From [Mycobacterium] stephanolepidis (GTDB lineage: Bacteria; Actinomycetota; Actinomycetes; Mycobacteriales; Mycobacteriaceae), in assembly GCF_002356335.1 (NCBI RefSeq), contig NZ_AP018165.1, positions 2,976,001 to 3,040,000 of the forward strand: a DNA stretch of 64,000 nucleotides, given 5' to 3'. A model generated the notes under the pieces. That model ran no database searches and was not told the origin of the DNA. It worked only from the letters and a program-made list of their open reading frames with translations. The first letter of the stretch is position 1; every line of letters starts with the position of its first letter. Position numbers and translations under genes: made by a program. This document shows, piece by piece, positions 38,816 through 47,148 of this stretch.

Positions 38816-39643
38816 TTACCCTGACAGCTGGCCGAGCTCGTCGAGGGCGCCCGCCCACCCGGTGAGACGGTCGGTCGCCGACACCAGGTCATCGAGAAGC
38901 GGATCGCGTGACATCGGCGATGCGAGGACCGCCCCGCCATTTCCGGCCGACACCAACTGCGCTGCTGCGGTGACCAACTCGTTGTACTGACGCACACCGG
39001 TGTCGAGTTGCGCGGTGAACGCGCTGATAGTCGGTTGCAGATACTCACGGGTATGCGGTGCCGCGACCGCAGCGCGCTCCATGGACACCACTTCCTTGGC
39101 GGTCGCGGCCATCACATATGCAGCCTGATTGGCCGCCGCAAGAATCTGCCGCCCCTCGCTGTCGGGAATCATGTTGCCGCGCTCCACCACTCCCAGCAGA
39201 GAGAACAGCGAGCGCTCGGCCGCATCCAGGGCCGCCATGGGCGGACGCGCCACCGAACCTATTGACGGCAACCGTCGTTCCACCCCGGGGCGCGGCGGCG
39301 GCAACGGCTCAGCCTTGAGGTATCGGTACCGCACAAACAGATACGTGGCCGGAATCGCACAACCGGCGGTGAGCAGCGCCGGGATGATCAGCAGCCAGGG
39401 CGGTGCGCCGGTGGTCGCGAGCACCGTGGTGACAAGCAGCCCGGCCGCGCAGGCCAGCGCCCAGCGGATACTCCACCGCTTGGCCCGCAGCCGCTTCCGC
39501 AGCAGTTTCTCGCGTTTGTCGGACATCACGCGCATGCGTGCGGCGAGTTCCTCGCCTAGATCGTTGACGTTGTTGACCACACGGCGCAGCAGCTGCTCCC
39601 AGCCTCCTTGCACCGCGGTGCGACGGGGCGGCTGGGGTGTCAT
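38816..39643 (-). CDS. pspM: PspM-like membrane protein (Rv2743c-like)
   Basis: A 275-residue protein. A basic N-terminal segment (to about residue 55) precedes two membrane helices (ALACAAGLLVTTVLATTG and WLLIIPALLTAGCAIPATYLFV), and a helical cytosolic domain of about 170 residues follows. In M. tuberculosis PspM binds PspA and the ClgR/PspA system at the membrane. The ATG at 39643 starts MTPQPPRR; a longer in-frame start at 39700 lies in a hairpin. It is separated from pspA by 119 bases that hold a long hairpin. Confidence 0.82.
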   Translation of the reverse strand: MTPQPPRRTAVQGGWEQLLRRVVNNVNDLGEELAARMRVMSDKREKLLRKRLRAKRWSIRWALACAAGLLVTTVLATTGAPPWLLIIPALLTAGCAIPATYLFVRYRYLKAEPLPPPRPGVERRLPSIGSVARPPMAALDAAERSLFSLLGVVERGNMIPDSEGRQILAAANQAAYVMAATAKEVVSMERAAVAAPHTREYLQPTISAFTAQLDTGVRQYNELVTAAAQLVSAGNGGAVLASPMSRDPLLDDLVSATDRLTGWAGALDELGQLSG

Positions 39644-39699
39644 GTTCACATTGTGCCCGAAAATTCGGCGGTCGCCGAGTGTGAATTGTCCATACAACA

Positions 39700-39741
39700 A
39701 ATCCGCCGAGTGGGCGCGGCTGCGACCCCACTCGGCGGATT
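39700..39741 (-). terminator. Long hairpin between pspA and pspM
   Basis: A perfect 15-base-pair stem (39700-39714 and 39727-39741, arm AATCCGCCGAGTGGG) with a 12-base loop lies 22 bases after the pspA stop. On the minus strand the stem is followed by TGTTGTATGG. It may be an attenuating terminator, or an RNA-processing and stability element that keeps pspA in excess of pspM and pspN. Confidence 0.7.
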
Positions 39742-39762
39742 GAAGCGGAAAAAGAGAGAAAA

Positions 39763-40572
39763 CTACTGCTGGCCCAGCGGATTGGCGGGGTTGGCCTGCT
39801 CTGGTGCCGTCGCAGGCGCCGAGGTCGCCGTGCCACCGGTGGGCAAGGCCTCACCCTTCATGGAGGCGCGGATCTGCTCCAGACGCGAATGCCCGGCCAT
39901 CTGCACACTTGCCTGCTGTACCTCGATCATGCGGCCCTGCACCGAGTTCTGTGCCAGCTCGGCCTGACCGAGGGCGTTGGCGTAGCGGCGCTCGATCTTG
40001 TCGCGCACCTCGTCCAGGCTCGGGGTGTTGCCTGGGGCGGCAAGCTCGCTCATCGACCGAAGCGACGCGGACACCTGCTCCTGCATCTTGGCCTGCTCCA
40101 GCTGGCTCAGCAGCTTGGTCCGCTCGGCGATCCGCTGCTGCAGCATCATCGCGTTCTGCTCAACGGCCTTCTTGGCCTGGGCCGCGGCGGCGAGCGCCTG
40201 GTCGTGCAGCGCCTTGAGGTCCTCGACGCTCTGCTCGGCGGTGACCAGCTGGGCGGCGAACGCCTCGGCGGCGTTGTTGTACTCGGTCGCCTTGGATGCA
40301 TCTCCCGAGCCGGTGGCCTGATCGGCCAAGGTCAGCGCCTGACGAACGTTGACCTGAAGTTTCTCAACGTCGGCCAGCTGACGGTTGAGGCGCATCTCCA
40401 GCTGGCGCTGATTCCCGATCACCGAGGCGGCCTGCTGCGAGAGCGCCTGGTGGTTCCGCTGGGCCTCCTCGATGGCCTGCTGAATCTGCACCTTGGGGTC
40501 TGCGTTCTCGTCAATCTTCGCGTTGAACAGTGCCATCAGGTACTTCCACGCCTTGACGAACGGGTTAGCCAT
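39763..40572 (-). CDS. pspA: Phage shock protein A homologue (35 kDa antigen)
   Basis: A 269-residue PspA/IM30 protein. The N-terminal amphipathic helix [17 protein letters not shown] is followed by long coiled coils to about residue 220 and a Pro/Ala-rich tail. It coats and protects stressed membranes and is known in M. tuberculosis as the 35 kDa antigen (Rv2744c). AGAAGGCGG precedes the ATG. A 132-base gap after clgR has a possible separate -10 (TAAGTT on the minus strand), so it may have its own promoter in addition to clgR read-through. Confidence 0.94.
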   Translation of the reverse strand: MANPFVKAWKYLMALFNAKIDENADPKVQIQQAIEEAQRNHQALSQQAASVIGNQRQLEMRLNRQLADVEKLQVNVRQALTLADQATGSGDASKATEYNNAAEAFAAQLVTAEQSVEDLKALHDQALAAAAQAKKAVEQNAMMLQQRIAERTKLLSQLEQAKMQEQVSASLRSMSELAAPGNTPSLDEVRDKIERRYANALGQAELAQNSVQGRMIEVQQASVQMAGHSRLEQIRASMKGEALPTGGTATSAPATAPEQANPANPLGQQ

Positions 40573-40704
40573 GAGATCGATCCGCCTTCTGCTTGGATGC
40601 CGGTAGTCGTCGCCACCTACGACTGCGTGGGTCCCAACTTATCTGTTGCATGCCGATCCCCACACCCCCTACGGGGCGCAAAACAATGCGACCGCCACAG
40701 TAAG

Positions 40705-41055
40705 TTAGGCGGCTGCCATTGCGCGAACCTGCGGAATGACCACCTTGGTCGCGACATCGATCCCACTGAGTGAGCCGGCCGCTGTCGTCACTGCCGGCTG
40801 CGGAGCCGCGGCGGCAGCCTCGCGATGCGCCAGCCTCGCGCTGACCTCGGATAACACCTCCGACAGCGGGACATCGAGCGCGCCGCAGATCGCGGCCAGC
40901 AGCTCGCTGGAGGCTTCCTTGCGGCCACGTTCCACCTCGGACAGATATCCCAGGCTGACGCGCGCCGAGTCCGATACCTCACGCAACGTTCTCCCCTGCC
41001 CGGATCGAGCGTTCCGCAGGGTGTCGCCGATGGCTTCTCGAAGCAACAACGCCAT
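40705..41055 (-). CDS. clgR: Transcriptional activator ClgR (Clp protease gene regulator)
   Basis: A 116-residue XRE-type regulator. The [27 protein letters not shown] lies at residues 28-52 (motif [16 protein letters not shown]). The C-terminus ends VRAMAAA; ClgR proteins with terminal Ala pairs are ClpP substrates in other actinobacteria. ClgR activates clp genes and, with PspA, the envelope-stress response. AAGGAG precedes the ATG at 41055. A SigE-type promoter lies 65-90 bases upstream. First gene of clgR-pspA-pspM-pspN. Confidence 0.95.
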   Translation of the reverse strand: MALLLREAIGDTLRNARSGQGRTLREVSDSARVSLGYLSEVERGRKEASSELLAAICGALDVPLSEVLSEVSARLAHREAAAAAPQPAVTTAAGSLSGIDVATKVVIPQVRAMAAA

Positions 41056-41119
41056 GTGTCTCTCCTTTGCGTCCTGAACGTCGGCGTCCATACCGCGTAG
41101 TAGTTGAGTCTGCCTTGCT

Positions 41120-41147
41120 CAACGTTGCCGCGCACGCGGAGGTTCCC
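41120..41147 (-). promoter_or_regulatory. SigE-type promoter of clgR
   Basis: On the minus strand GGGAAC (41147 to 41142), 17 bases, and CGTTG (41124 to 41120) form the SigE/SigH promoter pattern with the same spacing as at sigB. The start would be near 41113, about 58 bases before the ATG. In M. tuberculosis clgR is SigE-dependent. Confidence 0.82.
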
Positions 41148-41197
41148 GGAAATTTAGGTGACAGACGCCTCAACGCAGTCTGTTATGCGGTCCTGAT

Positions 41198-41758
41198 TCA
41201 CCGGTAACAGCGCCCCCCACCGGGCGGACTGCACGAAGCCGGCCCCAGTTCCGTCCAGCTCAAATCCGTCCAGGCGGCCGACAGCCAGGTCCTGGTGGGC
41301 TCTAGGACGAAACGCATCGGGCCACGCTCGCAGTAGGTTCGCCCGTCGGGGGTTACCGCACAAGTTGTCCCCTGATGGGTGATCTTGCTGCGCGCCGGCA
41401 AGGGCTGTCCTGCTTCCGCGGCAGGGAATCTGACGGCCATGGACCAGTCGTAGTGCACTGCCCGGTCGCCATCGATCCAGCCGATGTGGCTAGTTCCCGC
41501 CGGGGCTCCTGGGATCACGCCGGAGCAGCCGAAGCTGCCCCGCCCCCAAATACCGCAGTTCTGTCCGGCCGGTCCGATGAACCACACCCCGCCAGGCTGA
41601 GCGAAATCGTTGGCGTTGAGCTCGTCGTAGTACCGAACATCGGGGAACGGATCAGGGACAACTTCCGGTGGCGGTGGCTCGGCGTGAGCCGCTGCCACCG
41701 GGCCCACGACGAGAAGGAGCGAACTCAGGGCGACCATTGCCCTGCAGCGACGTTTCAT
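41198..41758 (-). CDS. Secreted four-cysteine protein, paralogue of the one at 57435
   Basis: A 186-residue protein. A signal peptide (to about residue 26, AHAEPPPP) leads into a mature domain with CGIWGRGSFGCSGVIPGAPAGT and a later CAVTPDGRTYCERG, so two disulfides are likely. The same layout and spacing occur in the protein encoded at 57435-57977. Function unknown. It is last of the minus-strand mce locus, about 140 bases from clgR, and marks the island boundary. Confidence 0.7.
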   Translation of the reverse strand: MKRRCRAMVALSSLLLVVGPVAAAHAEPPPPEVVPDPFPDVRYYDELNANDFAQPGGVWFIGPAGQNCGIWGRGSFGCSGVIPGAPAGTSHIGWIDGDRAVHYDWSMAVRFPAAEAGQPLPARSKITHQGTTCAVTPDGRTYCERGPMRFVLEPTRTWLSAAWTDLSWTELGPASCSPPGGGRCYR

Positions 41759-41832
41759 GGCCGATGCTCCATATCCCGATCGTCTACCGCGACATCGCCC
41801 TCAGCATCTGTATCCCGAATCATCATGGCGTC

Positions 41833-42231
41833 CTATGTGATCCGCGGAGTGACGCCGTAACACGCGGCATTGCCAACGTCCATGGTGTTCTGACAGATGA
41901 CCTTCCCCTGGTAGATGATCCGTACCGTCACCCACCGAGCCACAGCCGCGGAAGATCGCCAATCCGCCCGCACCTGGCTGCCTTCCGGAGGCGCACCACG
42001 GGCCGAACGCACCAATGCGTCGGTGCGCCACGGCAGTGCCGCACTCACGACGGCTAACCGGCCGGTTGCGGCCTGATACTCGATATTCGCAACCTGAACG
42101 CTGTCGGACAGAACTTCATAGACGACAGGATCATCCGCCCACGCCTCAGGTGGCGGAGCCAACAGCATGAGCATCGCCACGCCACACGCCGTCGCAGTCA
42201 TGGGACGTCTCATAGCCTTCCCTGGATTCAT
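41833..42231 (-). CDS. MmpS-like secreted protein
   Basis: A 132-residue protein with a signal peptide (cleavage likely AWADDP). The mature part VYEVLSDSVQVANIEYQ, SAALPWR and VTVRIIYQGKVICQNT...CYG resembles the extracytoplasmic beta domain of MmpS proteins, which partner MmpL transporters, but the N-terminal membrane anchor is replaced by a cleavable signal. No mmpL is adjacent. Its ATG overlaps the upstream stop (ATGA, 42228-42231), so it is made together with the CAP-like protein. It could act as a periplasmic lipid chaperone for the Mce system (inference). Confidence 0.6.
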   Translation of the reverse strand: MNPGKAMRRPMTATACGVAMLMLLAPPPEAWADDPVVYEVLSDSVQVANIEYQAATGRLAVVSAALPWRTDALVRSARGAPPEGSQVRADWRSSAAVARWVTVRIIYQGKVICQNTMDVGNAACYGVTPRIT

Positions 42232-42728
42232 GTCGCCACCAAAACAACCACGACAAGGGTGAAGTCCGATTGTTCTTCGTAGAGGCGGCTCACTCCGAAA
42301 TCGGTGTAGGCGCAGTCGGGGAACGCGTCACGTCCCTCCAGCAACACCCCTTTGATGGCATCCGCCACGTTGCGTCCCGCGCCCTGAAACGATGCAGTCC
42401 TGCTCGCGTTGACACCGAGATCCTTCACAATCGCCTTCTGGTGCGGCTCGTCGGCCGGGACATTCTCGGCTGTGTGGTTGAGGTATGAGTAGGTGGAGCG
42501 GTTGATGATGTCAGCGGCGTGCTCTACGGCCGGGTTGTAGCGCAGCGGTGTACACGAGGTGCCGCCGCGTGCATCGACGACAGCCTGCGTCACTTCGGGT
42601 GCGGGTTCTGCGATGGCCGGCACAGCGAAAATAGTTGCGGCACTGCAGATCGTTAACGAAGCAACAACTACGATGACGGGCCCCGGTGTTGAACCACGGC
42701 GCGCTCTACCGAACTCCGCTGTCGGCAT
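42228..42728 (-). CDS. CAP-domain-like secreted protein
   Basis: A 166-residue protein. The N-terminal part to about residue 40 is a signal peptide or anchor (VIVVVASLTICSAATIFAVPAIA). The mature part PLRYNPAVEHAADIINRSTY, NVADAIKGVLLEGRD and DCAYTDFGVSRLY fits the CAP/SCP superfamily, a secreted family that binds lipids or small molecules. The ATG at 42728 lies six bases after GAGGAG; earlier in-frame ATGs exist. It is translationally coupled to the MmpS-like gene. Confidence 0.55.
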   Translation of the reverse strand: MPTAEFGRARRGSTPGPVIVVVASLTICSAATIFAVPAIAEPAPEVTQAVVDARGGTSCTPLRYNPAVEHAADIINRSTYSYLNHTAENVPADEPHQKAIVKDLGVNASRTASFQGAGRNVADAIKGVLLEGRDAFPDCAYTDFGVSRLYEEQSDFTLVVVVLVAT

Positions 42729-42764
42729 GTGCATCTCCTCGTCGTTCGCGTCCAACGGTGATAC

Positions 42765-43391
42765 TCAGCTGCAGGCATGGGAACGATGGATCTTGCTTCC
42801 CCAGTGCATGACCCGGTGGTACGACGGTCCCGTGAACCAGGTCGGTTGACGTGCCTTGATGCCGTTACCGACATTGGACAATTGCTGCCACAGACCGAAG
42901 AAGCTATCCCCTTGGTATATAGGGAAATACATATCACCCGCGTGGTCATAGCTCTGGGTGAGTGCCTGCGCCCGCGGAGCCAGGAAATCCACCGACTGGT
43001 CAATGTTGGCGATGACGATATCCGCCTGCTCCTGGACCCCGGGAGCATCGTAGTGGCCGTTGTTGCGAACCAAACTGTCGTTGAGTCCCTCGATTTGATG
43101 TTTCACGGCATCGTATTGGGCGTCGAACCACTGACACATCTCTCGTACCGCGTTGACATCCACAGACGTCACGTATCGACTCGTCTGATCGAACGGAAAC
43201 GGAAACTGCGGTTGCCAATTGCTGGCCACCGGAGTGATCACGGGCAGCCGCTGCGGCTGGTCGAAGTGGGCAACTGGGTCGTAGCCGCCACCCGGATCAG
43301 CACTGGCTGCCGCCGTCAGAACCTCCCCCGAACAAATCAGTGTCGCGACCACAACGGCCATCAACCGGCTACTCCAGATGCGAATCATCAT
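42765..43391 (-). CDS. Secreted protein of unknown function in the mce locus
   Basis: A 208-residue protein with a signal peptide (MMIRIWSSRLMAVVVATLIC to about ASADPGG). The mature part is helical and Trp/Tyr-rich with single cysteines at MCQWFD and HACS. I do not recognise the family. Two consecutive ATGs (43391, 43388) could start it. It follows the Mas-type gene by ten bases and is probably translated with it. Confidence 0.6.
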   Translation of the reverse strand: MMIRIWSSRLMAVVVATLICSGEVLTAAASADPGGGYDPVAHFDQPQRLPVITPVASNWQPQFPFPFDQTSRYVTSVDVNAVREMCQWFDAQYDAVKHQIEGLNDSLVRNNGHYDAPGVQEQADIVIANIDQSVDFLAPRAQALTQSYDHAGDMYFPIYQGDSFFGLWQQLSNVGNGIKARQPTWFTGPSYHRVMHWGSKIHRSHACS

Positions 43392-43401
43392 GCTACCGAG
43401 G

Positions 43402-44049
43402 CTATTTGCCAAGAGCAGAGTCGATACCACCAACGTCGGTGATCTGCCAGTCGTTGTTGCTGTCGATCGTGATGCTGTACGTAGCAGTGGACTGCAGCCC
43501 CTCGGGCGCCTGCATCGTCTTGGTGAGCACGCTGACGAATGCATCGACGGTGAATATGCCACCGGCGTCCGAGCGAACCTTTGCAGCCAATGGCTTGGCC
43601 GTCGACTTCCAATGCAAAGGCGCCAGAATCTGCTCCATCGAGTCAGCAGCCTTTGTCAGCTTCTCCTTCAGGTCCGGGGAAGTTCCGTTGACCAGCTTGA
43701 CTTTCCACGCCTTGAAGTCCTGGTAATCCATATCTGCGGCATTCGTGGCATAGCCAGTAGCGATCTCTTCGGCCCGCACTCTATTGCCGGCACCCACGGC
43801 CTGCTCGTCCAACTTCTGCTGCGCACCGGCATACAGCCAGCCAAGCGCAACCGCAACGCCGGTCAGCAGGAAGATCACGACCGCGACGATCACGCTGCGC
43901 AGCGTGAAGGACACCTGTCGTGGCTGCTTAGCCGACAGACTCGCACGACCGCCTGCGGCAGTCACATCGGCAGGCGGATCGTCTGGCTGAGCCCGGTCAT
44001 GACTCTCCGTCACAGGCGTGCTTTCGGGTTCGGTATCGACAACTGACAT
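43402..44049 (-). CDS. Mce-associated membrane protein (Mas/Mam type)
   Basis: A 215-residue protein. A polar N-terminus of about 50 residues precedes one transmembrane helix (SVIVAVVIFLLTGVAVALGWLY) and an extracytoplasmic NTF2-like domain with DYQDFKAWKVKLVNGTSPDLKEKL. This is the usual Mce-associated family encoded just after mceF. These proteins stabilise the Mce complex. AAAGGAAG precedes the ATG. Confidence 0.88.
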   Translation of the reverse strand: MSVVDTEPESTPVTESHDRAQPDDPPADVTAAGGRASLSAKQPRQVSFTLRSVIVAVVIFLLTGVAVALGWLYAGAQQKLDEQAVGAGNRVRAEEIATGYATNAADMDYQDFKAWKVKLVNGTSPDLKEKLTKAADSMEQILAPLHWKSTAKPLAAKVRSDAGGIFTVDAFVSVLTKTMQAPEGLQSTATYSITIDSNNDWQITDVGGIDSALGK

Positions 44050-44084
44050 GAAACTTCCTTTCGGGTTATCGGAGTGGCCTCGGC

Positions 44085-45041
44085 CTAGCGGTCGGGCATG
44101 GATACACGAAGGGTGATCGCGCCGTCTTCGGGTATGCCTGATAATGCGTTACTCAGGATTTGTGCCGTGTCGAAGTTCATCAACGCTCCCCCGATTCCCT
44201 GGAACTGCGGAAGTAGTGCATTACCAATAACTTTGAGATCAGGCGCCCGGGTGTCCAGAAAGTTTTGGAGGCGCGCGAGGAACTTTTGAAACAGCTGAAC
44301 GTTGTGCGGATTGTTCCAGGCGACAACATTCATCATGGCGGTAAATGCGCCCGATATTCCATCTCCTACAGACCGCAACGGCGGCCCGATTTCTGCCAAC
44401 GTGGGGCCGACCCACCCAGCATTGCGCAGCAGATTTTGAAGATTGCCAAGAAGTTCCTGCCCTTTTCCGTCCATGCTCATCATCATGTTTCGGGTAAGCA
44501 AACTCGCGCGCGATAGGTTGGGTAGCACGCGGCCTGGATCCGGCAAGGAAGCGTCCGCTTCATTCAGGATCCTTTTGAGCTGCGCAGGATCCATCTGGTT
44601 GAGTACGCGGACCACCGTGGCGGCAAGTTGTGAGATCGAGGGCGGCACAGTTACCGTCTGCGCCGCGATGCGCTGACCGTCCGTCAGCACAGGGCCGTCA
44701 TCGGACCGCGGCCGAAAGCCGACGTAGGCTTCACCGAGCGCAGAAAAATTATCCAGACGCACATCACTGTCGACGGGAACGCGCTGCCCGGGGTCGAGAT
44801 AGAAATCGATGGTGGCATTGCTCACCGAGGTCGAAACACCGGTCACCTTGCCAATGGCCACACCGCGCAGCAGCACACTGGAGCCAACCACCACACCTTC
44901 GCTATCCGGTACGTCCATCGTGAGATTGATGCGATTCTTCGGTAACCCCAGCCGGATACCGAACGACCCGATGTATGTAAGCGCGACCGCGATAATCATC
45001 GCGAACATTGCGAAGGACAGTATGTTCTTGGCGACTCTCAT
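44085..45041 (-). CDS. mceF: MCE family protein MceF
   Basis: A 318-residue MCE protein. An N-terminal membrane helix is followed by an MlaD-type domain (NLTMDVPDSEGVVVGSSVLLRGVAIGKV...LGEAYVGFRP, shown in part) and helical lipid-tunnel segments. Its ATG overlaps the mceE stop (ATGA, 45038-45041). With A-E it would form the hexameric lipid channel across the envelope. Confidence 0.9.
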   Translation of the reverse strand: MRVAKNILSFAMFAMIIAVALTYIGSFGIRLGLPKNRINLTMDVPDSEGVVVGSSVLLRGVAIGKVTGVSTSVSNATIDFYLDPGQRVPVDSDVRLDNFSALGEAYVGFRPRSDDGPVLTDGQRIAAQTVTVPPSISQLAATVVRVLNQMDPAQLKRILNEADASLPDPGRVLPNLSRASLLTRNMMMSMDGKGQELLGNLQNLLRNAGWVGPTLAEIGPPLRSVGDGISGAFTAMMNVVAWNNPHNVQLFQKFLARLQNFLDTRAPDLKVIGNALLPQFQGIGGALMNFDTAQILSNALSGIPEDGAITLRVSMPDR

Positions 45042-46036
45042 GGCGTCGCTCCCAGTATGCGCAGCACATCCTGTACGTTGCCAATCATTTCGCGCCCGTC
45101 GGGCCCGGATATCGAGGTGATGTTGATTGCGGGGTACTTATCGACGGGAAAGAAGTCCTCGATGAACAACTTTCGCCATTTAGGCGCTTCGTCTTCGAAG
45201 CTCCATTTGCTCTGTTGAACCGCTCCAACCGCATTGCTCAGCGATCTAAGCAACGGAACCAGCCAGAACCCTCCGCTGTAAATACTCCCGACCGACGGAA
45301 GTACAGTGCCGATGTAGCTTGCAACCACTGTCGACCGGTCGAATCCCAGCATGCCTTCCGGCGAGAACCAGTACCTGTATGTAGGCAGGTTGCGGCTCAT
45401 CACATCGGTAGTTCTCGATACGCCGTCAAGCCATTTGTCGACCATATCCACGTTGTTGGAAAGGTCCGCCAGGTCCACCGCAACCCGGCTCACCAGGTTG
45501 CGCAGGTCTTCTCGATTCGACGGGGTCACACGGTTGATGCCGATGATCGTGTCCTGCACCCGCTGGATCGCTCCACTGCCAACGAAGTTCGCCATATTCG
45601 CCAATGTGTCTTCAAGCTGCGGCGGAGACACTGTTTGCGCCAAAGGGATTCGGCCGCCATCGACCACCAGTGGCGTCGGGTCACCTGCCTGGGGACGTGT
45701 GAGCGCAACGTAGGTATCACCCAGCACCGTGGATTGCTGAAGTGTCGCACGAACATTCGCCGGGATGTTGATGCCAGGATCGATCTGCGATGTCACATCA
45801 ACGTGATCGCTTTTGAGATCGACCTTGGTGACCACCCCCACTGTGGCGCCGTCTTGGACCACTTTCGCCCGGTTCGGCAGATTCAGGACACTGGCAAATT
45901 CCAGAACAACGTCATAGCCACCCCGATGGTTACCGCCTGGCTGGGGTATCGAGTTCACCGACAGCGATGAGCAAGAAACGACCAACATGGCTGTCGCGGC
46001 CCCGGCAACCGCTGCCCGGATTTGACGGCGGCTCAC
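45038..46036 (-). CDS. mceE: MCE family lipoprotein MceE
   Basis: A 332-residue MCE protein with a lipobox (LVVSC) after a short signal, the usual lipoprotein of mce operons (LprK-type). The MlaD domain YDVVLEFASVLNLPNRAKV follows. Its GTG overlaps the mceD stop (GTGA, 46033-46036). Confidence 0.9.
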   Translation of the reverse strand: MSRRQIRAAVAGAATAMLVVSCSSLSVNSIPQPGGNHRGGYDVVLEFASVLNLPNRAKVVQDGATVGVVTKVDLKSDHVDVTSQIDPGINIPANVRATLQQSTVLGDTYVALTRPQAGDPTPLVVDGGRIPLAQTVSPPQLEDTLANMANFVGSGAIQRVQDTIIGINRVTPSNREDLRNLVSRVAVDLADLSNNVDMVDKWLDGVSRTTDVMSRNLPTYRYWFSPEGMLGFDRSTVVASYIGTVLPSVGSIYSGGFWLVPLLRSLSNAVGAVQQSKWSFEDEAPKWRKLFIEDFFPVDKYPAINITSISGPDGREMIGNVQDVLRILGATP

Positions 46037-47148
46037 GAGTGGCCAGCCTGCTGGAGTACGTACTGCAGCAGCGCAACGTCGACGGCGTAAGGCTGGCCGT
46101 TCGCGTCCGCGCAGCTGCCGGGCATCGACGCATTCATCGCGCCGCAGAGTGCCAGCTTGTCGTGGGTTGCGACACGGAACAATGGCGGTCGGTACGCGAT
46201 GTTGAACGTGCCGAACTGTTTGGCGTTAAAGTGATTTGCCGCCGTGTTGATCCACCAAGGCACCCCGTTGAACACGCCGGCAAGGGCATTGGCATGCGGG
46301 CTGATTTTCCGTAGGGCATTGCTCACTCTGTCCAATGTGATCTGTGTTTCGTCGCCTAGTCTGGATTCCAGTGTGGCGACCAATTCCATAAGTGGGCCAA
46401 CCTTTCCGATGGCGTCCGCACCGACCAGTCGAGTCGCGCCGTCCAGCGCAGTCACGATGTCTACGGTCGTGGTCGGTGCATCCAGCAGAATCTCCTTCAT
46501 CGGCCCTGTGATGTCTTCCAACGCCGATGTCAGCTGCGCGGTGTTCCGAACGATCGAGCCGATGTTGCTGATCTGCCGATCGGGGCCATCGAGCAAGTCG
46601 GACGACACGGTCAGCAAGCGGCCGAACCCTGCTCCATTGTTGTGTGCCAATTGATCTAACCCACGAACTGTGTCTGCGATGTTCTCCGAGCCGCTGGAGT
46701 TGATGGCGTTAAGGAAGATGTCCGCCGACCCAATGATCTCCGACAACGATTTCGGTGACACAGACCGATTGAGCGGGATACAACTGGCGGCGTTGAGCCG
46801 TGGTCCTCCGGAGTAATTGCCGACCAGTTCCAGGGAGCGATCCGCGAGGATTGAGGTCGACCGGATGATCGCCTTGACGTCGCCGGGGAATTCACGTCCT
46901 CCGGTTATGGAGAAGCCAACGCGGACATGGCTGGGACCTGGCTGGATCGAGACGATTTTGCCTATGCGGTAACCCATCTGAGTGACGGGGTTACCTACAT
47001 AGAGCCCGATCGCGTCCGGCATGAACGCACAGTACGAGGCTTCATGCCGAGCTAGCGGTGCGCATGACGAGTTGGCACCGATGGCCACGACCGCTACCGC
47101 GGTGGCCACGATGCAACGGAGAGTTCGACGAACCGCGATAACATTCAT
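46033..47148 (-). CDS. mceD: MCE family protein MceD
   Basis: A 371-residue MCE protein beginning MNVIAVRRTL at the ATG overlapping the mceC stop in TGATG (47146-47150). An N-terminal helix ends ANSSCAPL; the Cys might be lipidated but the residue three before it is Asn, so this is doubtful. The MlaD domain contains GLYVGNPVTQMGYRIGKI. Helical part from about residue 120. Confidence 0.88.
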   Translation of the reverse strand: MNVIAVRRTLRCIVATAVAVVAIGANSSCAPLARHEASYCAFMPDAIGLYVGNPVTQMGYRIGKIVSIQPGPSHVRVGFSITGGREFPGDVKAIIRSTSILADRSLELVGNYSGGPRLNAASCIPLNRSVSPKSLSEIIGSADIFLNAINSSGSENIADTVRGLDQLAHNNGAGFGRLLTVSSDLLDGPDRQISNIGSIVRNTAQLTSALEDITGPMKEILLDAPTTTVDIVTALDGATRLVGADAIGKVGPLMELVATLESRLGDETQITLDRVSNALRKISPHANALAGVFNGVPWWINTAANHFNAKQFGTFNIAYRPPLFRVATHDKLALCGAMNASMPGSCADANGQPYAVDVALLQYVLQQAGHS

